From positions 2,047,001 through 2,111,000 of the forward strand of contig NZ_CP102265.1 of the NCBI RefSeq assembly GCF_025147765.1: 64,000 nucleotides of DNA, read 5' to 3'. Each line of letters opens with the position of its first letter. Within the stretch, counting starts at the first letter, position 1. The notes beneath the pieces were generated by a model, which saw nothing but the letters and a program-made list of their open reading frames with translations, made no database searches and was not told where the DNA came from. The position numbers and the translations under genes were made by a program. Below are positions 17,630-24,622 of the stretch, piece after piece. Source of the stretch: Blautia obeum ATCC 29174. Its GTDB lineage: Bacteria > Bacillota > Clostridia > Lachnospirales > Lachnospiraceae.

Positions 17630-18461
17630 AGCCTTTTCTCCATTTTTCATTTATAATCTGAGGCAGCAAATTGTTCCACCGCACACGTTTTATAAATCCT
17701 GTTTTCCCATAAGCAACGCTTATTGCACTCGGAACATAAAGAACCGGATAGAAGTAATTCCAGTACAGATTTACTTCCCGATATTGTTCGGTGGATCCTC
17801 CTTTGTTCTTTTCATGGTCGTATAGCGTAACTTGCACACCCATGAAAGTAAAGAATAATCTTCCAAGCATATTATTAACAGCAGGTGTGGTAACATCTTC
17901 ATTTATACGACCTAAAAATTCAAAAGGTCTGTCCGTCCTGCAAAAGAATGAGTTTCTTGCGTTTCTGTATAATCCATCCCTGTATCTTCCATTTGCCCCA
18001 CCAATGTAGTCACCGGCGACAGCAAATGCCACACAGCTTATTGCTTCTGGTTCCATAAATTTACACATAGCCTCAAACAATTTGTCAAAATCTGATACCG
18101 GCTTTGCTTTTAACTTTCCATCCTTCACGTAACGGTAATCTATCTTCGGATAGTCATCATCCAACTGCACGAAATATTTATATCCTTTTTCCCTGGCAAT
18201 TTTGAAGCAAATATTTCTTGCATATACAGGAACGCCTTTATGATCTGTCAAGTTATCTCCAATATCAAAATCCTCGTATTTGTGAAAAACCTGTATATTT
18301 TCTTTACCATATTTTTCGCAATACGCATCTATGGTATCGTCTCCATCATCAAGAACAAAGATTATCTTTCCTGTATACTTTCCACGCTTCAATGTCTTAT
18401 ATGTAATCTGATTATCCGGACGCTTATGTGTAATAATGAATACTACAAAATCGTCACGCAT
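17619..18461 (-). CDS. Glycosyltransferase-like protein 1 of tandem pair (GREB1/TAGT-like)
   Basis: The product is 280 residues from ATG 18461, which matches the start of the paralogue (MRDDFVVFIITHKRPDN against MRSDFAVFILTHGRADN). Key segments are IFVLDDGDDT, YFVQLDDDYPKIDYRY, FFCRTDRP, INEDVTTPAV and the C-terminal LLPQIINEKWRKG. These align along the full length with the downstream gene, so the pair arose by tandem duplication. The acidic triad DDD is kept in both, so both are probably catalytic. A GREB1/TAGT-like DNA-glycosyltransferase role is inferred from motif pattern and the neighbouring ParB-like gene. Confidence 0.7.
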   Translation of the reverse strand: MRDDFVVFIITHKRPDNQITYKTLKRGKYTGKIIFVLDDGDDTIDAYCEKYGKENIQVFHKYEDFDIGDNLTDHKGVPVYARNICFKIAREKGYKYFVQLDDDYPKIDYRYVKDGKLKAKPVSDFDKLFEAMCKFMEPEAISCVAFAVAGDYIGGANGRYRDGLYRNARNSFFCRTDRPFEFLGRINEDVTTPAVNNMLGRLFFTFMGVQVTLYDHEKNKGGSTEQYREVNLYWNYFYPVLYVPSAISVAYGKTGFIKRVRWNNLLPQIINEKWRKGYEK

Positions 18462-19206
18462 CTTCCTCATCCTCCATAGTATCTAAGACATCAGCAAATA
18501 AACTTGCATAGCCATTTGCGATTGCATTATTTATGTCTATGATTACAAGGGCTGACTTTTCCATCAGTCTCTGCATCTCCGGTGTTGCATGAGCATAATA
18601 CTCTGCAATATTTCTGTAATTGAAAACATTGTGCCTGCCAGCAGCATCCTTCAGGAACTGTCTTTCTTCCTCCGTAATCCCTTCTGCTTTTTCAATCTCT
18701 GCAATCAGTTCTCTGCTTTTTTCTTTATCCAGCATTTCTGAAATTGTAGGACATTCTCCAGCAATCTCATACTGTGGAATGTTGGTTTTCATTGTGTAGG
18801 TATTGTCCTCTATCTCATCAGCAAAATCTGTCTCGCCTTCCTCGAAACCAAACATCGACATATCAATATCAAGAATTTCTGACAATTCCTGTTGTAACAA
18901 TTCCTCATCCCATGTGGCGATCTCAGCAGATTTATTATCTATCAGTCGGAACGCCTTAATCTGTTCTTCTGTCAAATCATCAGCAATAGTACAAGGAACT
19001 TCTTCCATTCCCAGCTCTTTCGCCGCCTTTACTCTCGTATGGCCTGCGACAATTACATCATTAACATCAATAACAATAGGGATTCTAAAGCCAAATTCCT
19101 TGATACTCTCCTTTACTACTGGTACTGCTTCGTCATTGATTCTTGGATTTTTCTCATAAGGAAGTATGTCTTTAATACTCCTATATACAATCTGCATTCT
19201 ACCCAT
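18454..19206 (-). CDS. ParB/Srx-like domain protein of the modification cassette
   Basis: The product is 250 residues from ATG 19206, with AAAGGAG eight bases upstream. Residues 1-95 form a ParB-like nuclease-type domain: IKDILPYEKNPRIND, FGFRIPIVID, DVIVAGHTRVKAAKELGM, AFRLIDNKSAE. Residues 110-250 are a separate part with TNIPQYEIAGECPTISE, RHNVFNYRNIAEYYAHA and LVIIDINNAIANGY; I have no named family for this tail. It heads the cassette after a 346-bp non-coding region. ParB-like domains often accompany phage DNA methylases and other base-modification genes, so a DNA-binding or modification-guiding role is plausible. Confidence 0.85.
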   Translation of the reverse strand: MGRMQIVYRSIKDILPYEKNPRINDEAVPVVKESIKEFGFRIPIVIDVNDVIVAGHTRVKAAKELGMEEVPCTIADDLTEEQIKAFRLIDNKSAEIATWDEELLQQELSEILDIDMSMFGFEEGETDFADEIEDNTYTMKTNIPQYEIAGECPTISEMLDKEKSRELIAEIEKAEGITEEERQFLKDAAGRHNVFNYRNIAEYYAHATPEMQRLMEKSALVIIDINNAIANGYASLFADVLDTMEDEEDA

Positions 19207-19301
19207 TCCGCTTGCTCCTTTCTCATTTTGCACATAATAAAAGGACCATGCTTTTACACATCGTCCCTGCTTTTCTCATTTATTCCATTGTTTCATCTTT
19301 C

Positions 19302-19331
19302 TTTAAAACGCCCCGCCTCGTAAGGCAGGGC
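19302..19331 (-). terminator. Leader hairpin upstream of the ParB-like gene
   Basis: Minus strand: GCCC-T-GCCTTACGAGGC-G-GGGC folds into a GC-rich hairpin followed by GTTTTAAAG. It looks like an intrinsic terminator lying about 100 bases before the first gene of the late operon. It could be relieved by an antiterminator. Confidence 0.5.
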
Positions 19332-19433
19332 TAAATGAGAAAGAATCGGCACAACACAGCCGGCAACAAGTATTTGTGAGGGCATGTTTCACATCCGCTT
19401 GTTGCAGTTTATACTCTAGCACATTCCTCTATG

Positions 19434-19534
19434 CACTTCTAGTACACTTCGAGAGGCATTTTGTGGCATTTCACGTACGCTTCATGACCTTATATGTACA
19501 TCAGGCGGCATTTTATGTACAAATAGCGGCAATT
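19434..19534. repeat. Helically phased short direct repeats
   Basis: GGCATTT occurs at 19455, 19465 and 19507, with the variant GGCAATT at 19528. Start-to-start distances are 10, 42 and 21 bases, close to 1, 4 and 2 turns of B-DNA. A second motif, CACTTC (19434, 19445) and CGCTTC (19478), is spaced 11 and 33 bases. Regular phasing suggests binding of several protein copies on one face of the helix. Confidence 0.6.
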
Positions 19535-19552
19535 AGCGAACGCTAACTGTTT

Positions 19553-20005
19553 TTATATTGCCTCTAATGTCAATTCTGCCAGCATGACCGCATATTTTTT
19601 CTCGAATTCCTGTAACGCCAGCCCATTCAATTTCTGGACACTCCGCACGTTTCTTTCCTCATCAAATGCTGATCTGGCTATTTTCTCCCATGATTGAAAG
19701 TGGATATATCTGCAATTCAATATTGTGATATAACTTACATTATCCAGAGCATTTATTTGTTCTGATACCTTCATCCGGAACTGCATCAAATCTATGATCT
19801 TATCATCAATTTTTCTTTCCATCTCATCAATCCGGCTAAACAATGTCCCGAACTTATCATTGTTTCTGCTGCTTTGTACTCTTTCGCCTTCGCCGCCTCC
19901 CCCTAATGAATACAGCATATCTTTTACTGCCTCTTTATCTCTTTTTAGATTTCCAATCTCTGCCTGTTTGTGTCGCACCTGTTCTAAATATTCTTTCGCC
20001 GTCAT
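19553..20005 (-). CDS. DUF1492/ArpU-type late transcription regulator
   Basis: The product is 150 residues from ATG 20005, with GGAGGGG seven bases before; an earlier ATG at 20047 lacks a site. The N-terminal half is a charged helix (YLEQVRHKQAEIGNLKRD). A Gly/Glu linker follows near residue 37, and the C-terminal part contains a sigma-region-4-like HTH (YIHFQSWEKIARSA ... RNVRSVQKLNGLAL). Proteins of this kind activate late genes in many Firmicute phages and sit just before the terminase operon. Here it immediately precedes the phased repeats, its likely target. Confidence 0.75.
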   Translation of the reverse strand: MTAKEYLEQVRHKQAEIGNLKRDKEAVKDMLYSLGGGGEGERVQSSRNNDKFGTLFSRIDEMERKIDDKIIDLMQFRMKVSEQINALDNVSYITILNCRYIHFQSWEKIARSAFDEERNVRSVQKLNGLALQEFEKKYAVMLAELTLEAI

Positions 20006-20117
20006 AAAATGCCCCTCCAGAAACTTTATTTGACTAATACTCCACACCCGATGTATAATCAGGCTATCCGTTTGTGGGCTCTTGTCTTAGGTATCTGGCA
20101 GGGGCTTACTTTTTTAT

Positions 20118-20450
20118 TTAGATTTTCTTTCCCCCATGTCTGTATGATCTGCTTTTGTTAAATTCTGCTTTTTCCATCAGCATTGCTTCCAGGTCGATTC
20201 CGTAATATCCGCACATATCCATGATTCTGATTACTGTATCTGCCAGCTCTGATGGGATTCCCTCTGGCTTTCCGTCTTCTCTGTAATATGTTTCAGTTGG
20301 TTCCTTACCTTTTCGGTATTCCTCCAATGCTTCTGACAATTCACTGTGACACAATGCGATCAATGTTCCAAACTCCGGAGGTTTGTCCCACCATCCATGC
20401 TGTACCGCTGTTTCATGTACATCTTTTACCATATCATTAATCTTTCCCAT
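20118..20450 (-). CDS. MazG-like nucleotide pyrophosphohydrolase
   Basis: The product is 110 residues. CHSELSEALEEYRKGK carries the ExxE part of the all-alpha NTP-PPase metal site, and SELADTVIRIMDMCGYYGID carries the second ExxD half. KAEFNKSRSYRHGGKKI is the usual C-terminus of the phage MazG-like group. It would hydrolyse non-standard or excess NTP/dNTP. In phages with altered DNA, such enzymes sometimes remove the unmodified dNTP, but that link is speculative here. Confidence 0.85.
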   Translation of the reverse strand: MGKINDMVKDVHETAVQHGWWDKPPEFGTLIALCHSELSEALEEYRKGKEPTETYYREDGKPEGIPSELADTVIRIMDMCGYYGIDLEAMLMEKAEFNKSRSYRHGGKKI

Positions 20451-20464
20451 TGTTCCTGATCCTC

Positions 20465-20743
20465 CTAAACTGCTGCCTTTTTCTTCTTTCTGAACATCTG
20501 TGCTGCTTCACATGTTGCAAAGTGTGAGATATATCCAAATCCTGTTGCATGTTCTGGATAATCCTGTACTGTACCTACAGCCACTTCTCCATTGGTAAGG
20601 ACAATTCTGTCCTTGCCTCCTTTCTGCTCTTTGTAGTATACAAAACTTGGATTGCAAGGCATACTTTTACCAGCTTTTGTTTTTATCCACATGATCTGCT
20701 TACCGCATTTTGAGCAATTTCCAAATGAATTTTTTAATCTCAT
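20465..20743 (-). CDS. Small zinc-ribbon phage protein
   Basis: The product is 92 residues with CSKCGKQIMWIKT at residues 9-21, and further Cys and His in MPCNPSF and SHFATCEAA. These four Cys/His groups could bind one zinc. It has AGGAGAA before the ATG and starts right after the preceding stop. Short proteins of this type are common in replication modules of Firmicute phages, function unknown. Confidence 0.6.
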   Translation of the reverse strand: MRLKNSFGNCSKCGKQIMWIKTKAGKSMPCNPSFVYYKEQKGGKDRIVLTNGEVAVGTVQDYPEHATGFGYISHFATCEAAQMFRKKKKAAV

Positions 20744-20758
20744 TTTTTCTCTGTTCTC

Positions 20759-21352
20759 CTATTCCTCATCGTACTCATAATCATCGTCTGAGGATTCTGT
20801 ATCGCCGCTTGCACCGTTTGTATCGTCCTGGTCTATAATTTCCTCATTAGAAGTATTCTCGCTGTCAGAACTGCTATTATCTGTTTCTGTGGCATCCTGT
20901 TCGGAGCATTCCAGCAGTGGTGCATTCATCGGAAGTGCCGGCTGCTCATCAACAATGGTCGCCTCTCCATTTACTACATTTGCATATTCAGGATCGAAAA
21001 TGCTCTGCTGTCCTCCTTCCGAAACGTATCTCAGAACATAGCGTTTCAATTCATCATCATAGACCAGTTCCATTCCTGTATCATTCTTTCCATCGAATCC
21101 ATCTTTCACTGGTACCTGCGTGTCAATCTTGTATTTCAATATCGGCTTATGTACTTCTCTGGAACTTCCGTTTCCATCAGGAATAAAGTCTTTACTGATT
21201 GATAGATTTACCTTTAAGGTAATTGCTCCTTCGTCAGAATGATTCTGTTCCATTTTCTGGAACAATCTTTGAAGCAACAGATTGAATGATTCTCTGATCT
21301 TCGAGAATGTTTCGCTCTCCATTGTGATTTCCTGCCAGTTCATAATTTCCAT
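20759..21352 (-). CDS. Hypothetical phage protein with acidic tail
   Basis: The product is 197 residues from ATG 21352, with GAGGAGG nine bases before; an upstream in-frame Met has no site. The first 130 residues look folded (FNLLLQRLFQKMEQNH, LKVNLSISKDFIPDG, ELVYDDELKRYVLRYVSEGG). The last 50 are nearly all Asp, Glu, Ser and Thr. No family is recognised. The layout, a small domain plus acidic tail, resembles single-strand-binding or replication accessory proteins. RusA lies just upstream. Confidence 0.5.
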   Translation of the reverse strand: MEIMNWQEITMESETFSKIRESFNLLLQRLFQKMEQNHSDEGAITLKVNLSISKDFIPDGNGSSREVHKPILKYKIDTQVPVKDGFDGKNDTGMELVYDDELKRYVLRYVSEGGQQSIFDPEYANVVNGEATIVDEQPALPMNAPLLECSEQDATETDNSSSDSENTSNEEIIDQDDTNGASGDTESSDDDYEYDEE

Positions 21353-21374
21353 TGTTGTTTTCCTCCTCATTCAA

Positions 21375-21806
21375 TTATTTGTTAACTGGTGACTTTATAT
21401 CCAAAATCCGGACCTCCACTCTGGGATCGTCAGAATAAAATTTTCTTACCTGGCAATCTACAATTTGAGTATCATCATGGTATGCAATTTTATTCAGAGC
21501 ATCCGCAATGATCTTAATGCAGTTGTCCATATCAGGTTTTTTGGTTGGTCTGATAATCCCAGCTCGCATAAGCTCTTTTTTCTTTTTCGGTCTGCTCGGT
21601 GGAATTGTATAGTATGCTTTTATTCTCATATCCAGCATGGCATCATCCGGAAACTTGGTTTCTCCGCACTGGTTCAAATATTCCATACGAACCAGATTTT
21701 CATAAATCACTGTATCTTTTGGTGTAATAGCATGACCTGTTTTGGTATTGAATCTTGGTCTGCCTTTTCCCTTTGGTTCCCCATGTACTGTAAATTTTAG
21801 TTCCAT
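21375..21806 (-). CDS. RusA-family Holliday junction resolvase
   Basis: The product is 143 residues from ATG 21806. The N-terminal FTVHGEPKGKGRPRF and the catalytic RPTKKPDMDNCIKIIADALNKIAYHDDTQIVD (Asp residues near 87, 89, 104 and 105) are hallmarks of RusA. It cleaves four-way DNA junctions as a dimer, supporting recombination and debranching before packaging. Length matches the family. It lies in the replication/recombination module. Confidence 0.9.
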   Translation of the reverse strand: MELKFTVHGEPKGKGRPRFNTKTGHAITPKDTVIYENLVRMEYLNQCGETKFPDDAMLDMRIKAYYTIPPSRPKKKKELMRAGIIRPTKKPDMDNCIKIIADALNKIAYHDDTQIVDCQVRKFYSDDPRVEVRILDIKSPVNK

Positions 21807-21810
21807 GTTC

Positions 21811-22089
21811 CTACATCCTCTCGAATATTCTTGCAAAGTCCTTTGATTTATACGGACGGATTTCTCCTGAACTTTCCTTCACAATATAATCACCGATCTT
21901 TGCTCTCAGCTTTCCACATCCGGTGTTGATCGTGCATCCATATATGAAGATTGCTCCATCGGTAATACATCTATCGAAATAGATCATCTCTTTTTTGACA
22001 TCTCTTGCAAACCATCCCGGAGCATTTATTTCTGCATCCCTGTTAAGCTGGAACGCTTCTACGGTAGGAACTTTTCTTTTATATTTCAT
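21811..22089 (-). CDS. Small phage protein, PGDYG-like
   Basis: The product is 92 residues from ATG 22089, with GAGGA 11 bases before; an ATG at 22110 overlapping the previous stop is the alternative. The segments VEAFQLNRDAEINAPGWF, KLRAKIGDYIVKESSGEIRPY and FARIFERM are typical of small phage proteins with a G-D-Y/W-I-V turn. Function is unknown. It is translationally coupled to the regulator gene upstream. Confidence 0.55.
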   Translation of the reverse strand: MKYKRKVPTVEAFQLNRDAEINAPGWFARDVKKEMIYFDRCITDGAIFIYGCTINTGCGKLRAKIGDYIVKESSGEIRPYKSKDFARIFERM

Positions 22090-22106
22090 ATTTCTTTGTT
22101 TCCTCA

Positions 22107-22520
22107 TCATTTTGAGGTGTCCGCATTCTCTTTCCTGTCAGTGGCGTGTACATAATATGCAACTGCCTTTCCGGTGGGCGTCACCTGCTTTTTGTGCTGC
22201 CCTACATCGTAACCATTCACCGCCAGGATTGTCATAACCGTTTTTCGATCTTCCAGACCATATATTCTGAGTTCTGCATCCCATCCTGTTTTTACCTCTT
22301 TCTTTGCTGGACCAGTAATCAGCTCTTCCGGTTTGGTTTTAGTAACCTCCGCAATTTTGAAAAGAACATCCAGTGTAATACTTGCAGATGCGTTTTCATA
22401 TGCTCCAATCTGGCTCTCGCTCTTTCCAATGAGTTTTCCTAATTCTTTCTGTGTCATTCCCATGCGATATCTGACTTTCTTAATTTCCTGTCCTACTTTC
22501 TGTGTTGCGCTCATTTCCAT
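22107..22520 (-). CDS. XRE-family HTH regulator in replication module
   Basis: The product is 137 residues. Residues 8-65 form an HTH_3 domain: GMTQKELGKLIGKSESQIGAYENASASIT. The C-terminal part (ELRIYGLEDRKTVMTILAVNGYDVGQHKKQ) is short and ends polar. It lies between the helicase loader and the small PGDYG-like gene. It probably tunes early gene expression rather than lysogeny, since the repressor and Cro-like genes are elsewhere. Confidence 0.75.
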   Translation of the reverse strand: MEMSATQKVGQEIKKVRYRMGMTQKELGKLIGKSESQIGAYENASASITLDVLFKIAEVTKTKPEELITGPAKKEVKTGWDAELRIYGLEDRKTVMTILAVNGYDVGQHKKQVTPTGKAVAYYVHATDRKENADTSK

Positions 22521-22539
22521 TTTTTCTTTCTCCCATCAT

Positions 22540-23394
22540 TTAAAAATAATCAGCAAGTTCCTTCTGCCTCTGTGCTGCTTTTATGATTCTGAATGATTTT
22601 CCAGGAATCTCCACCGGAAAACAGTGTTCAAAAATTCTGTCATAGATCCTCCGATAACGGATATCTGGATTCCTCATCATTTCATCAAATGTAAGATTCG
22701 TAGTCAGAATCATAGGCTTATCAGCCCTTACTCTGCTGTCTATGACGTTATAAACTTTTTCCAGTGCATAATCTGTGTTTCTTTCTGCCCCCAGATCATC
22801 AATGATAAGTAAACTACACGCATTCAGCATTCCAATGTATGCCGCCTCGTCCTGCCCCTGAATGTCCTGCAATATCTTCACGAACGATGTCATTACCACA
22901 GATATGTTCTGCTCTATCAGTTCATTTGCAATACAAGCTGCTGTGAAACTCTTTCCGGTTCCACATGGACCATAAAATACAAGTCCTATGTTTCTTTCTC
23001 CGGTTTTTGGGTTTCCCTCTGTAATCATCTGTCTGAACTGAGCTACATATTTTCTGGACACATCATATGCCCTCTGATTTTCCTTTCTTTTCTGATATAC
23101 GGAAAATTCCGCATCTCTGAATTTACTAGCCATCATAGAAGCATCTTTCAATCTCTGGACACGATGCATTTCTTCCTCGTATTCCTCTTTCCTTCTCCGT
23201 TCCTCCAATTCTCTTGCCCTGCAATCGCAAATGCACCAGACTGTTTTATGGAAATACGGACTGTTTATCTTTTTCTGCCTTGCCTTTCCGCACACTCCGC
23301 AATGCCATAATCCGTCTGCGTCTTTGTAATCCCCTTCATGAATCTGAGTAACCTCAGATGAAGGTTCCGTAGGAAGAAACTGTGCTGCATCCAT
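22540..23394 (-). CDS. DnaC-like helicase loader (AAA+)
   Basis: The product is 284 residues. An N-terminal zinc-binding part (HCGVCGKARQKK ... WCICDCRARE) precedes a charged helix and the AAA+ ATPase. Walker A is GPCGTGKSFT near residue 150 and Walker B is LLIIDDLGAE near residue 206; TTNLTFDEM acts as sensor 1, and YRRIYDRIFEHC follows. It would load the host replicative helicase onto phage DNA together with the neighbouring initiator. It lies 15 bp after that gene. Confidence 0.88.
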   Translation of the reverse strand: MDAAQFLPTEPSSEVTQIHEGDYKDADGLWHCGVCGKARQKKINSPYFHKTVWCICDCRARELEERRRKEEYEEEMHRVQRLKDASMMASKFRDAEFSVYQKRKENQRAYDVSRKYVAQFRQMITEGNPKTGERNIGLVFYGPCGTGKSFTAACIANELIEQNISVVMTSFVKILQDIQGQDEAAYIGMLNACSLLIIDDLGAERNTDYALEKVYNVIDSRVRADKPMILTTNLTFDEMMRNPDIRYRRIYDRIFEHCFPVEIPGKSFRIIKAAQRQKELADYF

Positions 23395-23409
23395 AATCTC
23401 GCCACCTCC

Positions 23410-24147
23410 TTATAAGTATTTATCAAAATCTGCACTGCCATTTGAATCCGGTTCCTGTGGTTTCTCTTTTTCTATGTAATCCATAAATGGTGTTGCATCC
23501 CCCAGGAATGTTTTGGCATGTTTGATGTATTGAGAATCAGTATGCCTTCTCTCGCACTCCATCCGATAATTTCTGGCTGCAAGTCTCAATTCTTCTGGTG
23601 AAAATCCACTCTTTATACGAGCCTGATATTTCTTATATGCCATTCCTTTATCTGCTTTTTTGGGATATTCAGCCCAGAACGCCTCAAAATCATCTGGATA
23701 GTCGTTTCTCTTTGGCTTTTCTGTATTCATCTCCTGATCTTCCAGCACTGCAGGTATACCTTCCTGTGCCTCTATCATCTTTGAATCATCCATAGGCACA
23801 CCATGAGTAGTTGAATATGATTTATTATCCTTGAGAAGCAATGTTCTTTTTTCGTCTGTATACTGAGTTTCATGGTATCTGTTCTGAGAAATGCAGTTGT
23901 GCATCCTCCAATGCTTTATGACGATCACGCCATTATCAAATGTCAGGACAAATCTCTTCGATATCAGGATCCGCATATCATCATCCCTGGCACCCACTGT
24001 ACGCATGATTCTTTTTGGATTCCCTATGAATCCATCATCATCAGCCCTCATATTCAGATGGAAATACAGGCACTGGGCTGACATTGGCATATCCAGGAAC
24101 GCATCACTGTCAACTATTTTCATTGTGAACATTCTTTTCTGAGCCAT
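23410..24147 (-). CDS. Phage replication initiation protein, winged-helix/DnaD-like
   Basis: The product is 245 residues. The N-terminal 90 residues form a winged-helix replisome-organiser domain: IVDSDAFLDMPMSAQCLYFHL, DDDGFIGNP, FDNGVIVIKHWRMHN. A linker rich in charged residues follows. The C-terminal part (FEAFWAEYPKKADKGMAYKKY, EELRLAARNYRMECERR) is the helical region common to these proteins. It would bind the origin and recruit the DnaC-like loader encoded next to it. The origin may lie inside this gene, though no iterons were identified. Confidence 0.82.
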   Translation of the reverse strand: MAQKRMFTMKIVDSDAFLDMPMSAQCLYFHLNMRADDDGFIGNPKRIMRTVGARDDDMRILISKRFVLTFDNGVIVIKHWRMHNCISQNRYHETQYTDEKRTLLLKDNKSYSTTHGVPMDDSKMIEAQEGIPAVLEDQEMNTEKPKRNDYPDDFEAFWAEYPKKADKGMAYKKYQARIKSGFSPEELRLAARNYRMECERRHTDSQYIKHAKTFLGDATPFMDYIEKEKPQEPDSNGSADFDKYL

Positions 24148-24153
24148 CCTTTG

Positions 24154-24612
24154 TTATCCCTTCTTCCCAACATTCTTTATGGCTTTTTCTGCTGTTTTAT
24201 CAGATTTTGTATTGTTGCTCGGAATATATCCCCCTCTATATTTGCCATATATCCGATCGATTTCTTTTTGATTTTCCTCATTACGGATTTTCGCTCTTTC
24301 CCTTGCAGTTTTTCTTAACTCGTCCAGTTTTTCATCGGAAATAAGATCATTTTCTCTGATATAATGGACAATTTCGGATAACTCATAACTGCTTCCGCTT
24401 TTCCTAGCTTCCATCTGTGCTGTATTATGAAGAATGCCTTTCATCATCTTTGTAACACTTGCTGCCTCTGCAAGATATGATTTCGCGATCTTCCCATTTT
24501 TTGAATGTCTGGCCTTTTCATTCAGTTCATGTATCGTATCGTTCATTCTTTCAATGAGTGCATCTTCTGTTACAAGAGCTGCTCCGCATTTTCTGCAACG
24601 TATCAGTCTCAT
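24154..24612 (-). CDS. Hypothetical phage protein with N-terminal CxxC
   Basis: The product is 152 residues from ATG 24612, which has GAGGTGG seven bases upstream and follows the HerA-like stop by 10 bp. A longer frame to 24738 lies inside that gene. It begins RLIRCRKCGAALVT, a half zinc-ribbon, followed by two long helices (MNDTIHELNEKARHSKN) and a basic C-terminus. It might be a partner of the ATPase or the replication initiator. No family is recognised. Confidence 0.5.
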   Translation of the reverse strand: MRLIRCRKCGAALVTEDALIERMNDTIHELNEKARHSKNGKIAKSYLAEAASVTKMMKGILHNTAQMEARKSGSSYELSEIVHYIRENDLISDEKLDELRKTARERAKIRNEENQKEIDRIYGKYRGGYIPSNNTKSDKTAEKAIKNVGKKG

Positions 24613-24622
24613 CCTTGCCACC

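Larger units (their letters stand above)
19207..19552. promoter_or_regulatory. Non-coding region before the late operon
   Basis: No convincing coding frame exists here on either strand. On the minus strand it holds, in order of transcription: a weak inverted repeat TTAGC/GCTAA at the late-regulator stop, two sets of short phased repeats (19434-19534), a TATAAA -10-like box near 19410 without a good -35 element, and a strong hairpin with a short U-tract at 19302-19331. This fits an activator-dependent late promoter with leader. A packaging (cos/pac) site is also possible, since terS lies 3.4 kb downstream. Confidence 0.55.

Noticed and set aside
20006..20117. Possible tRNA or small RNA between the MazG-like and late-regulator genes
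   Set aside because: No cloverleaf, CCA-like end or strong terminator was found; it reads as plain intergenic sequence with a weak TATACA box.
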